Made by a program: the position numbers and the translations under genes
Source: Sialis fuliginosa
Taxonomy: Eukaryota; Arthropoda; Insecta; Megaloptera; Sialidae
Direction: 5' to 3'
DNA: 64,000 nucleotides
NCBI GenBank assembly: GCA_961205875.1
Contig: OY540813.1
Coordinates: forward strand, 17,331,001-17,395,000
Shown: one piece after another, positions 34,693 through 47,400 of the stretch
How positions within the stretch are numbered: the stretch's first letter is position 1
Layout of the letters: each line of letters starts with the position of its first letter
Notes under the pieces: model-generated
The model's database searches: none
What the model was told of the DNA's origin: nothing
What the model saw: the letters and a program-made list of their open reading frames with translations, nothing else

Positions 34693-37600
34693 ATGGAAAT
34701 TCCTAAAGACATTCAAATCGAAATTGCTATTCATCAGGATCAGCTGAAATGTGCTATAAAGAATCATCAGGTAAATATAAGTACACAATGTAAATACAAT
34801 ACACAACTATATATATACATATTACATACATATGTATATTTGTATAAATATTCAGAGGCGCAGTTAGGGGTTAGGGAAACCGGTCCCCGCCGTGGGCGTA
34901 AGGCTCGGTGGGGGGGGGGGGGCAGAAAAATCACCCTATAAAAGATATAGTAATACAAACTTAGTTATTTTTTATGAACTAATATAGAAGATGCTGATAC
35001 AGGTTCTTCTTCGGGGCACAAGGAACACTAACTACGCTTCTGTGTATATGTACACAAATATATTATTTATAATATTTCCATTACAAAATAATATATATGA
35101 TTAATAATATATGATTATATATGGTAAATTGAAAATAATATGTGCATTTACTTTTTTTTTTAGATATTAATCTGGAAACTTAAAAATGATCCCAATGTGA
35201 GTAAAACTTGTAAAAAATTACTTAATTTTAAAATTCTAATTTACTGTATTTCTTTGTAGAGTGAAATAATAAAATCTGAAATTGTGGAAATTGAAAGAGA
35301 AATAGTAACTATAGGAAATATACAGGTATAGTTTAAAAAGAAAAGAAATATACATATATACGTACATACATATACATTATACATGTCTGGTTTAAATTTT
35401 TGTAGAGGCAAATAGTTGAACGTCTTCGAAAACTAGTTGATGATCAAAACCAACCAGTTTTAGAAGACAGAAGAATTCATCTTACAAATGTACTTCACAA
35501 AACAAGAAAACAAACAATGTAAGTTAACAATGTGGTTCTTTCAGGGTTTTAGAGCTTAAAAACAAATATACTTTCTTTTTTTTAATATATCATGTTAAAA
35601 TTGAACCATTTTTATTTTCCTTAATTAAAATAAAAAATTCATATTCATCATCAATAAATAGATCATTTTTAGGAATGTGCGGAAAGAAGATTGATATTTT
35701 TTTTAAATTACATTTCTTTCATTTCAGGAAAATAAATAAAATCATACAACGAACAAAACTAATTTTTCATAGACATAACTAGTATTTTTTAAAATATAAT
35801 TTTTTTTAACATTATTTAAAATATAATAATAAATTTAACAAATTGGATTGATTAATAGTATTAATTAATTATTTATATTTATTCTTTCAGCGTTCCACGT
35901 TCAACATCGTTAAGTTCTTTATCTCAATCCGATGAATCTCTTGATGAGCAATCTGAACATCAATCTCCAGTTTCAGAAAGTCTTGATGATGAGCTTCCAG
36001 GAGAACTTAGCCAAGTGGAATTTATGGGAATATTTGGTCTTTGTACTCCAGAAGTATTTAAGGAATTACAAAATAAACGAGTTGAGAGAAAAAGACGTAG
36101 TACAGCCAACCCTCACTTTTTATATGGAAATACTTGGGACCATAATAAAATTGTACGTATACTTAATGTTTTGAATATTTTTTTAGTGTTCCGTACCGAA
36201 ATTGGAAAAAGGAACACTTATGGAACCAACAATGTGTGTCTGTCTGTATGTCTGTCTGTTACAGCTATCTAGCTACTGAACCATTTAACCTTGAAAGCTG
36301 AGATTTGGTATAATAATAGTAAATGGTGGACCAATAATAGACCTAAGTTATAAATATAATTTTTTTTGTTTTTGGCGATTTTTGAGGGGGGCAAATGAGT
36401 TACCAAAAAATTTGTTTTATTTATTTATCCTGGAAAGTGGGGTATCAAATGAAAGCTGACCATTCAAGGAATTTATATATGTAAAAGTTTTGTTATTAAA
36501 GTCTTCAATTAACAAATTTTCAAAAATATCGTAAAAATATTTTGTCCTCTCCTTATATCTCTAAAAGTAATAGTGAGAAAATTTAAAAAAAAATTAGAAA
36601 TATGTATAATGATGTCGATATCAAAAGAAAATTAAGAGCACTCATCACACTTATGTATTTTTTCGAAATAAGAAAAATTATACGGTACGGGACACTAGTA
36701 CGCGAGGCTCGACTCGCATTGGATAAATTTTTTTAATATAATATGCATTTTTTTCTAAATGTGTTTGGGAACAGATGTTATAAGGTAAACAAATATTATC
36801 TAAATTCTAGATCATTCTTGCGCTTTAACTAAAACTTTATGTACCTCTTATATTAAAAATGATAGCTAAAATGAATGTGGAGTAAGTAATCCCATAATTA
36901 TATAGCAGAAAGTTCATAACTTTTACAATAATTAAACTATATTCATGTACCACAGAATAATCATATAAGGTTTTGAAGCGACTTTGATGCTGACGTTATT
37001 GTTTTGAACAACGCAAAAATTGATGTTTTTTTTCATAAGTTTTTATAGATTGGCAATCGACCAAATATCATTATGTGATCAACCAGTATATTGTGACTGA
37101 CACCTTTGCCTGTAGCGTAGAAAACAATTAATGTAGGAATATTATGAATTGATATTATTGTACTTATTTGTAGAAACGAAAGAAGAACGTGTACCTTCAA
37201 TCTAATTTTTCACCACCAAATACCCGTCTTAGAAAACAAAGAGAAGAAAGAAGAGCAGCGTCTCCCACATCAAAGACTGATTCGCGATCTCAATCTCCAA
37301 TACCTCTGAAGAAGTCACAAACTGTTACATCTGGTCTCAATATTCCGAATTTGCCAAGTGGTTTAACTATTGAAAGAGTTGATAGTAATTCTAGTTCACC
37401 AGACTTGAAAATTTGTTTGATTTGCCGATTACCAGGTTTGTATTATACTTTATAAATATATTCATTTATTGTCGATTTAAAAATTATTATCAATTTTTAA
37501 TTATGTTGTAGGTGGATTGACATTGTGTGAAAGATGTGAACTATATTTTCATATTTCTTGTCATAATCGTCCTTTGAATCAACCTCCACGCCTTTGTCCA

Positions 37601-38874
37601 AAATGTGTTCCAAAACGTGATGGAGGAAATGTTCGGGTTTCAGCTAGTATGACTGTCATTAAAGGTAAATATCTTTAAGTTGTAGATATCTCGATAAAAT
37701 ATTTAATTTATTTTGCAATTCAAATAAGATTTACGAATAGTATTTTTTTATTTGTTTTTGCTTATTGAAAGTAGGAGTATTTTAACAAAACTTTTAATTT
37801 AATTCAACTCAAATTTAGAAGTTTTTATCATTGAACAAATTATAAATCCTCAATAATCTACCACATGGAGTTCCTCTTTTGGTGGTTGATATAATCAAGC
37901 TCAGATAGAGGGGAAGCTAGGAGGGCTATATGACCTGGGCTCTCCTGGGGGTTCAGGGACCCTGGTGCCTCCAAAATTATTTATATTTTACATAAATATA
38001 TATAATTTATATTATTTTACATAATAGTGTCTATTTGCAAACTTATCATTAATTCCTGTGTGATTAATGCACTTCTATTGTTTTGTTGTTTACTTACTAA
38101 ATATAAGGATAATACGGATTTGGTTTGATTTCCTTACGCTCTCCTTAAGCTCTTTGCAGGGCCTAGGCATAATATATCGTATCTTCCAGATCATCTCAAC
38201 AAAAAAATTAAATTGTGTTTTATTTTGTTATATAAACATGTAACCATCGTTTGATGAATCAGAATTAAAAAAAAAAAAACTTGAGGAAATAGTGAATATT
38301 TATATGAAAATTACGATTTTTGCTTAAAACATTAATTACTTTTTTCCAGTTAAAAAAAGCATATAACTTATCTCTATTCTGGTTGATAAAAAGACATTTG
38401 CTTGACATCTAGTCCAAATTTGAAATCAATTGGATCAATAGTTTCATATATATCATGCCAACCACCTGCAAAAAACTTTTTTTTTCTATTTTTTTATTTT
38501 GGTATGAAAATTTGTAAGCTTATTCTTAAATAACTAGAAGATTAAAAAAATTAGATTCCCTCTCAAAGTATTGAGTAGTTTTGTTTTTCTGTAATATTCT
38601 GTAAAACCACTTATAATAACAAATTGTATATGTATTTATAGAAAAAATAAATGAGAAAAAAATGTTGCAAGAAAAAAATAGTAATTTGAACAGTGAATTT
38701 AACACACTGAAAGCACGTCATGCAGAATTAACAATATCATTGAAATCTCAAGAAGATACCAAGAAAGAATTGTTAGTTTGTGAACGTTCTACAAAAGAAA
38801 ACATCCAGCGTATACTTGATTTTGTTAATGGTATCAAAGGTACAACGGCTACATGTGAAGTTGCTGATTCATAA
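34693..38874 (+). CDS. PHF21A: PHF21A/BHC80-type PHD-finger protein
   Basis: Vertebrate PHF21A binds unmodified histone H3K4 within the LSD1-CoREST complex. Eight exons join in frame: 34693-34770, 35164-35196, 35260-35325, 35406-35518, 35891-36152, 37174-37435, 37512-37664 and 38642-38874 (1200 nt, 399 residues). Order: N-terminal coiled coil with RQIVERLRKLV (about 1-95); Ser/acidic linker; the family signature FMGIFGLCTPEVFKELQNKR then VERKRRSTANP (about 141-172); basic RLRKQREERR; a PHD finger whose ligands C265, C268, C277, C280, H285, C288, C299 and C302 make a complete C4HC3 set; C-terminal coiled coil ending in the ILDFVNGIKG helix (about 324-399). It is shorter than vertebrate PHF21A, mainly in the Gln/Pro-rich middle. 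Introns hold a hAT-like MITE and a CCGTACC element. Whether it corresponds to PHF21A or PHF21B cannot be told. Confidence 0.93.
34853..35042. mobile_element. hAT-like MITE in PHF21 intron 1
   Basis: The ends CAGAGGCGCAGTTAG and (reversed) CAGAAGCGTAGTTAG match at 13 of 15 positions; 190 bp with a long G tract inside (about 34910-34922). The 8-bp flanks TAAATATT and TGTATATG are only partly alike, so the insertion is old or the ends have drifted. Confidence 0.6.
36185..36696. mobile_element. AGTGTYCCGTACCG-ended element in PHF21 intron 5
   Basis: 512 bp with inverted ends AGTGTTCCGTACCG and (reversed) AGTGTCCCGTACCG, wholly inside an intron. A solo end of the same family (ATACGGTACTGGACACTA) lies near 47351. 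Non-coding; superfamily not assigned. Confidence 0.65.
37665..38641. other. Long last intron of PHF21
   Basis: About 980 bp of AT-rich intron. GGGCTCTCCTGGGGGTTCAGGGACC near 37950 and GCAGGGCCTAGGC near 38156 are GC-rich islands that resemble the ends of a decayed hAT-type element; I could not define its borders. Confidence 0.4.
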
Positions 38875-40443
38875 TATTTCTATTATGAATTTATTTAAAT
38901 TTAAGTGTTAATAATATTTTAGTGCATGGTTCTCCAAAATTAACGAAATCAGGTGACTTTAGTGAATATTTTCTAAAAAATCAAAAATAAATTTAACTGT
39001 GACACTATTCAGGGTTAGTTTTCTTGTGGGCACTTCAAAACAAAATTAAAGATGATGAATTTTCTTATTGAGTATAATTTATATCAAAATTTTATTTTTA
39101 GTTAATGTATTTTGACATTCCTTGCGTTCAGTGCCCAGAAGCTGTGCTCTTGAACTGACTTTAAAATATGACTTTTTTTTTTTAATAATTCATTTGAATA
39201 CTTATGAGTAAGTAATATTCAAAGAGTTTCATTTCTAGTGTCATGGTTTTACAATTTTAGGAATTTTGCATATCGTTAAAATTATATTTATTGTGTATAT
39301 TTTTCAAGTGAATATATATTTTTATAAATGAAGGAATAATTACACACAAGTGGAAACTATTTTTTTTTATAATATAGTATTAATCAATTAATAGTTTTCA
39401 TAACATTTTTTAGAATTAGTATCAGGGAATAATGAAATATATATATATATTTTTAGTTAGATAAACTAAAGAATATAGAGTACTTTATGGTGACATTATG
39501 ATATTATACTAGAGTTTGTAGAGATTATCATCATATTCATTATTTTATATTAGTGTTGATAAAATATTTTCATAAGATAGAACTTCAAATAATAATACAA
39601 CCCAGTAATTGAGAAAAGAATCAAACGGAATGAAATATCATTTTGTTTTATCTGAACATAAAATATATAGCAAATTTCAATCTGAATACGGTTTATCGGA
39701 TTCAAACGGAATCAATAATGAAAATTGACAACTAAAAAAACTAAAGCAATGTGGATTGGCAGCACTGCAAACTTTTTCAGACTGCTTGGACGTAATAAAC
39801 AATAATTAAACGTAATAAAATTATTGGCAGTGAATACGGAATTTTACAGAAATCGGAATGAAACGTCAAAATTTGATTATTTATTCAATTACTGGGAGTA
39901 GAACCATGATACTGGTGTATAATAAAATTATATAAATATAATTATAAATATTTATCTGTAGAATTTTTTTATCCTTGTTACATTACAAAAGCTAAAACCA
40001 TGATGACATATTTTATGTTCTTTCAAAAATATACTTATACACATGAAATTGACAGAGCATCAGTTCTTCCTTAATCAATGCCACAGGCATTTACCTAGTT
40101 GCCTAACATATTACTGCAGCTGTGACAGCAGTTTACGATTGAATTTATCTAGGATTTTACAAAACTTCCACAAACTGTCCCATTGGACTATAAATATAGT
40201 TTCCACGTAATGTACCTCGTTCAACATATCTTAACAATTGTTTTTTTTTTTTTAGTTGCAACACTTTATTCTTTAGTTTTATCTAAAAATTTTATAAGAA
40301 TCTTAAAAAATCTCTTATTCATAACTTATACCAGAGTTTTGTGATAGATATTTTTAGTATTTATAATTTCATTATTCCTATTCTATTAAGTTTTTATTAT
40401 TGTAAAATTTATTATTATTTTTAACTGAATAAAAATGAAAAAA
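38875..40443. other. AT-rich stretch, no gene seen
   Basis: Downstream of PHF21; its first part is presumably 3' UTR. I see no coding potential and no repeat with definable ends. Confidence 0.6.
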
Positions 40444-40445
40444 TA

Positions 40446-41278
40446 CAGGTGTGATAAAAGTCCTTTCATGATTTACTTTTGATGTAACTTATGAATGAAA
40501 TATAATAAATAAAAAATAATTTATTAATTGGAATATTTTTTACATTAAATGTGGAAAATTATATCAGGTAATGTACACAGAAGTATGCTCTTTCGATGGA
40601 GTTTTCCATTACTTGCTTTTTTAGTATTTCCTGTTATACCAAGGCAGTTTTTGCTTGAATACTGTAAATTTTGTAGCTTGTTGTTTCTTTTACAAAACCT
40701 CGCAGTCCAGTGTGCTCAAATTTGGTTAACAAGGTGGCTGTATGCTGTATTATATCATCGTTTTTCGATATCAATTGATTTGAAAATTTTTGCCTCAAAT
40801 TTTGCATTGTTTTTCTTGTTGTGTCAGGTGTTATGGCACCGTATTGTAATTAGATGTTGGCACTTTCTTCCATTATTTGAACCATTGCCCTATATCTTTC
40901 CCCATTGACTGTTTGAGTCACACCATCATTATCTATTTACCAGATTTAAGCACATCAGACTTCTTACAGGGCTTACTAAAAGAAAAAGTTTACATCACAA
41001 GCCACAATTTTACAGCAGTTAAAAGTGAATATTTGAGCAGAAATTGCCTTGATATCACAGCAAACACTATTGCATGGAAGGTAATGGAAAAATTCCATGA
41101 AAATAGCGTACTTTTCTACCTACAACTTAATATAGCACATTTATTTGATATAATTTTTTGCACATAGTGTAAAAAATTCAATTCAAAAATCTTTTTCCAA
41201 TCAAAATCTTATATTTATTACATTTTGTTCATAAGTTACATCAAAAGTAAGTAATAAAAGGAGTTTTTCCAAACTCTG
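40446..41278. mobile_element. Palindromic Tc1/mariner derivative
   Basis: 833 bp, with CAG...CTG ends and TA on both sides (40444-40445, 41279-41280). The inverted ends share ACTTTTGATGTAACTTATGA and more. The plus-strand half (about 40920-41164) encodes a mariner transposase C-terminus, LPDLSTSDFLQGLLKEKVYI and on to HLFDIIF, with changes. The minus-strand half (about 40549-40870) encodes the same C-terminal region with stops. Both halves are thus 3' ends of the same transposase gene, joined tail-out as an inverted dimer. The plus-strand frame at 40549-40908 is antisense to the first half and is not a gene. Confidence 0.75.
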
Positions 41279-42168
41279 TACGTTTTCTATTTTTGTGTTG
41301 ATCGAAATTATAGGTAATATTTAGTATAGTATTTTAAATAAAAAAATGATTTGGGAGATTATTTTAATTCAAATTTCAAATCCCATTGTTACTTGCATTA
41401 CAAGGCAATGCGGGCCATATTTTATTTAAAAAAGCTACATATTGGGTACCACTGTATTAGATTATTTCATCTTACATACTATTTGTTACACCATTTATTT
41501 CTGTGTTTGTATGATGATATATTTTAAATTTATTATACTGAATGTTACTCGAAACAAATAAAAATGTTGTTTAACCTTTTCATTACAGATGCTCTTCGTA
41601 ACATAATAATAAGTTAAATATATACTTTTCTTGTCATATAACACAGTAAAACTCATATCGAAAATATACACTCTTTATTCACTGGACCCATACATTCAAA
41701 ACATATACGTACGCTCCTTGTAGTGAAAAAGTTAAAATATAAATAATTTATTGTTTTTTTTTTTTATATATTACCTTTTTTAGCAAAAGAAATGTATGTA
41801 TATTTGTACAGAAACATTTTTAATACAGAAATTGTTACAAAGTCAATTCTATGCTAAAATATAACGTTGTCTTTGCCAAACTAAATAAATAAAGAATTAA
41901 TTTTTGTGAACTAATGGTCAGTGTATATTTAATGTTTTTTTACTCGGTTTGAACTGAGCACATTGCTAATGTTTATTTTTAAGAATTTTAGAAATGGTAT
42001 TGTTTATATTAAAAATTAACATTAATGTGTCCAAATAACTAATTCATATAAAAATGGATTTCTGAAATTGTAATCACATCTTGATTGATATTATTTATAA
42101 TATATATTTTCTCAAAATAGATACTGCATACATACGTATTTTATAATATAAAAATTTATATAATTATA
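41279..42168. other. AT-rich stretch, nothing recognised
   Basis: Low-complexity AT-rich sequence without open frames of interest, clear repeats or GC islands. Confidence 0.6.
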
Positions 42169-42894
42169 CAAAGTGATTCAGAAGACGTTATTTTAAGCAA
42201 AATAGTTCTTACAGTCCTCCAAAGTTAATACCCAACAATAGCTTTTATTCATTAGTAGAAGGGGGAAAAATAGGTGAATTTTGGGAATTATATCAAAAAT
42301 TATTTGTTTGATTTCCAGGTTTATTTTATTCTAAAGTATATATATTGAGGCATAAAACATGTTCCTCGATGCTTTTTGCTACGTAGGATTTATTGAAAAA
42401 AAAATTTTTTTTTCACGAAATTGCGCCTGATTGAATATTACATTCATTTTTCAACCATAATTTCCGACTCTTCTAGTTGATAAAAAAAATAATTGAGTAA
42501 AACAAAATCCTATGTTTGAAAGGGCATCAAACATTAACTTCTAAGAATCTCTTTGAAATTTCTGTTTCAAATCAACCAACTGCTAATAATCCTGGAGACC
42601 GCATCGAGGGACATGTTTTACGCCAGCCGCAACAGCAGCGCTCCCAGTTGATATATATATTCATAAAAAAATTTGTAAAAATACCTCAATATATATACTT
42701 TAGAATAAAACAAACAAATTTCATAATTGGGTTATCAAGTTATTAAATGTTTAAAATTTTTGTGTCTGATCATTGAGGTGATGAAGTTCCCTCACAAAGA
42801 ATTTCCAGATATATGTGTATACAAACATTTTTGCTTAAAATAACTTTTTCGATTAACTGTTTAAAGTTTGGCATGCTATTCCTGAATCAGTCGG
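42169..42894. mobile_element. Mariner-type MITE with long internal inverted repeat
   Basis: 726 bp flanked by TA (42167-42168, 42895-42896), with ends sharing TGATTCAG and, further in, GTTATTTTAAGCAAAA. A second inverted pair around TTCTAAAGTATATATATTGA (about 42330 and 42690) makes most of the element self-complementary. Non-coding. Confidence 0.65.
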
Positions 42895-43342
42895 TATATT
42901 AAAAGATGTACTTCATCTGTTTTAGTTGCATTATATAATTTATAAATGAAGTTATACTATAAAATCATTGTTACAGAAATGTCCAATTTAAATATTTTAT
43001 AAAAATAATCTGTTCTTATAATTAACGGATAATGTTATTAGTATATTATTATAAAATTAATTGGTTAAATTTTATAGTTTAAAATTATATTGGTTTATAC
43101 CTATTTGAAATAGTGCATTTGTTAAAGTGATTAAACAGTGACAGCTGGTGGCCTAATTTCAGAGAAAAGATTGTGCTTAGATTACTTACTTTATATGAGC
43201 TTTTCAGTAAGTGAAAAGTACCAATTCGACATAGTAAACAAAGAAAATAAATATAATATATTTTGTAAGCTGAATGGGACATACAGTTTTTATGAAAATT
43301 TCATATGATTAAAGTGAACGATTAAATTTTGATTTAATTCAG

Positions 43343-43570
43343 ATCATTTGGCTGAAGTTAGAAAAGCAGCTGCCGCTGGTATAAAATCAAGAGTACAGAT
43401 GAGAATTATTTTATATAAAATAAGTAGGTAGCATATGTTAAAATGTATTTTTATAAATTATGTAAAATAAAGTTTTCAAATACAAATATCATATGTTTAT
43501 TTGATTTAATTTCCACTGCAGAAATAAATGCTGCACTCATTACTTTAGATCTGCTAAAAAATCCTATAAG
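43343..43570 (+). CDS. Two orphan exon-like segments of an unrecognised gene
   Basis: Two short segments, 43343-43423 and 43522-43570, are bordered by good splice signals (TTTAATTCAG and GTAGGT; TTCCACTGCAG and GTAGGTAA). They join in one frame reading HLAEVRKAAAAGIKSRVQMR, then IILYKIKINA, then ALITLDLLKNPIR. The codons are GC-richer than the surroundings (GCAGCTGCCGCT), as expected of coding sequence. The entry and exit phases require further exons on both sides, which I could not find. I recognise no protein family. It may be part of a gene with long introns, or a stranded exon pair. Confidence 0.35.
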
Positions 43571-44717
43571 GTAGGTAAACATCTTTTATCTTCTGTAGTA
43601 ATTTTTAAGGGCCTTTGAAAAACAATTCATAAATCTTATACGTTCTAAAAATCATTGTAAAAACACTAAAGGGAACCATACTTTTATCTTACAAAGTCAC
43701 AATTTAGCTATTGTGCCCCCCCTTATCCCCCCTTGATGACAGGGGGTGAGGAGTTTTTGTTATTTGAACTAAGAGCCGAGATATTTACGATTTTGTATAA
43801 TGAATAAAGAGCAAAAAATAAAAAAAATATTTCATTCTCTTTCACGAACTTATTCATATTTTTATTATTTTTACTTCCAGAAAATATAAAGATAAATGAA
43901 GTTAATTAAAAAAAAATTAATCCAAAAAATAAATCTTTCTCTGTCTTAAATGATATTACAACAATGTACCTACATTGATAAATTGTCGAAATGCAACAAG
44001 GGAAAAATTATGCGAAAAGTTTTTCTTCATTTAATTCACTAGGGCATTTGAGAATACGAAAAAATATATGCCAATTTTACATATGATTTATGAAAACATC
44101 TATCATGAGATAAATTTGTTTTTAATAATTCACATTCACATCTACTTTCAAATCATTATCGTTATATTATGTAAAATTGTTTTATTGAATTTTTTTACTT
44201 ATCCCTAATTTTTAAAAGTTTGTAATCGTTTTGGCATCAATTCCGAAAATGCATTTGTATCTTATTAAAATATTTTATAAGAATGTGAACATTTCGGTTT
44301 TGTGTTGGTTTGCGATTCACATAATTCTAGGGGTTCGCGGTATTTTTAACGATTTTAACCGGTTCAATATATAGGTACGAAAGAAATCCAAACAAGGTGC
44401 AGTGGCGCGCCGGGGATCTTTCAAGATTTCATAAAAAAAATAATAAGGAAATATCTCCGTTGTTAGGATCCCCTAATACCAGCAATGGACTAAGGGTGAG
44501 GGGGGGGGGGCAAGAGGGGGAGGTTTTGTTAGGTTAGGGTAGGTACTGTGCCATAAATGTGCACAAAAAAATTATGTGTGTGTGTTGCCGTTGACAGGTA
44601 AAATATTGTTCGAATTTTGACCATAGGTGACACTAGTTTATTTAAACCTGTCTTTTTGAGTATTAGCCAGCAAATTGTATGTTGATAAATAATATATGGC
44701 ATATAGGTGTAGGTAGT
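43571..44717. other. Repeat-rich non-coding stretch
   Basis: It holds G/C runs (about 43714-43736, 44501-44510), a CAGTGGCGCGCCGGGG word near 44400 that resembles a hAT terminus, and GTTAGGTTAGGGTAGG near 44530. No second terminus was found and no gene is visible. Confidence 0.5.
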
Positions 44718-45729
44718 CAGAGCCGCCTTAGCATGTCGCGCCCTGGCTGAGATTTATTTTTCCGCCCTCTTTCCCCCTAAAAAATCACCGGAAATGTCAA
44801 TTGAAATTGATAAATTAACAGATAAGCTTAATAGTTGATATCTCAGCTTGGCGCGATCCTACAGACTCAAACTTTTTTTTAAATATACATAGCTTACATC
44901 ATTAACTTCAAGACTATCAAATGCCCTATTAACAAATTAAAATTGATAAATTAACAAATAAGTTGAATAATTAAAATCTCAGGATATCATCTCATACATT
45001 TTTTAACGACTGATGAAAAAAAAATCATAAAACTTAATTTATACTAGACTACATTACGAATAAAATGAGCTCACAGTTTGAACTCTCTACCACTAATAGA
45101 ACCAGAGATATGTCATCGTGAAATTGGGTCTCCGTGTATCATAAGTATATATGTGAGCATTCTTTAGGTCGTTTTTTTTTATTTAAATTTATTTTATTTG
45201 TAATTTTATAGAGAACAAAAAGTATCTACAATTTTGATGGATTTCGCGATTAGGGTTACAAAACGTGAAAAATCGTACATATGTGTGCCTTTCTTAATAC
45301 ATTTTATAGCTCTGGGGATTGGTTTGTACTTTTTTTTATAAAAATTAATAATTTTTATAAGAATTTGAAGAAAATATTTAAGAAAAATAGATAGTTTGAA
45401 AATATAAACATCAACCATTAACCCTTGCCCTAAAACACCTTATTAAAGGTTTTCTGGGTTGTTGAATAAGGATTTGTTAGTTAGCAGCTAACAAATAATC
45501 GATTTTTTTTAGAATTTAAAAAAAATTAACATTGTTTATATTTAGTAATACTTTTTTGCTAAATCGGTTTTAACAGATCGACAAAAAATTTAAAGATTAA
45601 AAAAAAGTTTACTCAAAAATTACAGCCTGTACACTGATTTGAACTAAAAAAGTCACTTATGTCATGTCCCATTGTGCGCCGCCCCACCTGGCCTGGCGCC
45701 CCGGGCGATCGCCCTTAAAGCTGGCGCTG
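44718..45729 (+). mobile_element. hAT-type non-autonomous element with 8-bp target duplication
   Basis: 1012 bp; ends CAGAGCCGCCTTAGC and (reversed) CAGCGCCAGCTTTAA. Flanks TAGGTAGT (44710-44717) and TAGGTAGG (45730-45737) agree at 7 of 8 positions. An internal segment (about 44840-44990, with CAGCTTGGCGCGATC) is the single-copy ancestor of the 160-bp array at 48600-49616. The 3' end is GC-rich (GCCCCGGGCGATCGCCC). The minus-strand frame at 45206-45418 shows no recognisable domain. Confidence 0.75.
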
Positions 45730-45737
45730 TAGGTAGG

Positions 45738-46321
45738 ATAATATGAGTATGACTTAAAAACTACTTATGCAATTGTGTTATCTAATTAAATGCCCTAATT
45801 CGTAAATAAGACAAATATAATTTGTGAACAACCAAAATTATTTGTTAATTTTCCTATACACAACACTCATGATGTTGGAAACGCTTATTACCTTTTGGTA
45901 TTCCCCTCCTCAACCCTCTTTCAGTACCCTGGTATCCACCTCCTTCACCTACAGTAAAACTTTAATGAAACAAATTTAATTTAGCATAATTAAAATAGTT
46001 TCATATTCATTATTATGAGCTCCACAATATAGATGGCAGTGTAGCGCTGTAAAAGCAACAACATTCTGCAATGATTCAGTGTGCTTAGACCTTAAATAAA
46101 TGCCAGTGGCGTGTAGCATTTAATATTTTTATGCTACATGTAAATACTATTTTTCATTTATTAGTTATTAACAATGTATTGTTTTCTGAATTTAAAAAAA
46201 ATCTTTATCATCCTTCCTATCTTCACCACCAAAAACGTCATCTTCCTCTACACTTTTTAAATGGCCATACTTATCGACAACCACTATAAATTTTCAGTTC
46301 AATCGATGAATACCGCCCATC
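45738..46321 (-). other. Spacer with a possible small last exon
   Basis: Between the two hAT copies. On the minus strand, 46295-46195 reads as a short acidic tail following an AG acceptor: VVVDKYGHLKSVEEDDVF, then GGEDRKDDKDFF and a TAA. A similar D-K-Y-G-x-L-K stretch occurs at about 62780. No upstream exon found; family unknown. Confidence 0.3.
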
Positions 46322-46840
46322 CAGTACCGGCTTTAGGGGAGGGCGACCGCCCGGGGCGACAGGCCAGGTGGGGCGGCGCACAATGGAGCATAAGATACTA
46401 ACTAAACAACTTATTTGTTGATTTATCAATTTTAATTTGTTCATAATAGGAGAAGGAAGTCTCGACGGTCTTAGGGCATTTGATAGTCTTAAAGTTAATG
46501 ATGTAAGCTATATTTAAAAAAAAGTTTGAGTCTGTAGGATCGCGCCAAGTTGAGATATGAATTATTTAACTTATTTGTTAATTTATCAAATTTAATTTGT
46601 TCATAATAGAGGAAGGAGGTCTCGATGGTCTTAGGGCATTTGATAGTCTTAAAGTTAATGATGTCAGCTATATTTAAAAAAAAGTTTGAGTCTGTAGGAT
46701 CGCGCCAAGCTGAGATATGAATTATTCAACTTATTTGTTAATTTATCAATTTTAATTGACATTTTCGGTGATTTTTTAACATTTTTTTAGGAGGAGAGAG
46801 GGCGGATAAATAAATCTCGCCCAGGGAACTGCCGCCCTCT
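46322..46840 (-). mobile_element. Second copy of the hAT-type element, inverted
   Basis: It starts CAGTACCGGCTTTAGGGGAG and is followed by the GC-rich end and two tandem copies (about 175 bp period) of the internal repeat containing GGATCGCGCCAAG. The far end is diverged (CTGCCGCCCTCT) and approximate. It shares the same family organisation as 44718-45729. Confidence 0.7.
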
Positions 46841-46969
46841 ATCATCACCGCAATTGACAACATTGCTATCGTACTTATTGAATTTAAGGTCACCGTCCGA
46901 GTACCATAAAATTCAAATATAACTACATATTTATATGATTTACCAGTGCATTGGACCTTGTATTAACCG

Positions 46970-47100
46970 AGTTAATATCCACAAATTATACACCGAAACC
47001 TTCCTCGTGAAACACTCCATTCATTAGTGAAAACCGGAATAAAATCCGTTCAGTAGTTACTGAGTCTATATACAAGCCTCATACAAACGAACATTTATTT
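46970..47100 (+). mobile_element. Possible 3' tail of a non-LTR retroelement
   Basis: The words ACCTTCCTCGTGAA, GAAAACCGGAATAAAATCCG and TTCAGTAGTTACTGAG followed by CATACAAACGAAC resemble the conserved 3' tails of RTE-like insect elements, which end in CA-rich short repeats. This is from memory of such tails, so the call is tentative. No coding part is present. Confidence 0.35.
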
Positions 47101-47156
47101 TTATATAGGTATTTACATAGAGAAAAATGGAACTAGAATTTTAAGAAAAATTACAT

Positions 47157-47292
47157 TTCCTAAATAAAAATTAATTATCCGTATTGCAATAATTTACAGT
47201 CTTACTTTATTTTTAAATAAAAGATTATAATTTTTATAATAAGTATGTAAATTATTGTAATACGGATAATACATTTTTATTCAGGAAAGTGT
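47157..47292. repeat. Short foldback repeat
   Basis: Arms of about 45-50 bp (TTATCCGTATTGCAATAATT at about 47173; its inverted partner ATTATTGTAATACGGATAAT at about 47252) surround a 40-bp loop. It resembles a small MITE. Confidence 0.7.
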
Positions 47293-47344
47293 CAATGCTA
47301 GTGTTCACAAATGCAAGTTAAATTAAGATAAATTAATCTATTGA

Positions 47345-47400
47345 AAAACTATACGGTACTGGACACTAATACATGAGGCTCTACTCGCATTTGACATTTT
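47345..47400. mobile_element. Solo end of the CCGTACC element family
   Basis: ATACGGTACTGGACACTA followed by GAGGCTCTACTCGCATTTGA matches the right end and right flank of the element in PHF21 intron 5. Extending homology leftward is not obvious. Confidence 0.4.

Noticed and set aside
40549-40908. 119-residue hydrophobic open frame
   Set aside because: It is antisense to a decayed mariner transposase C-terminus inside a palindromic element.
44525-44545. GGTTAGG words as telomeric repeat
   Set aside because: Only about two units, far too short for an insect TTAGG tract.
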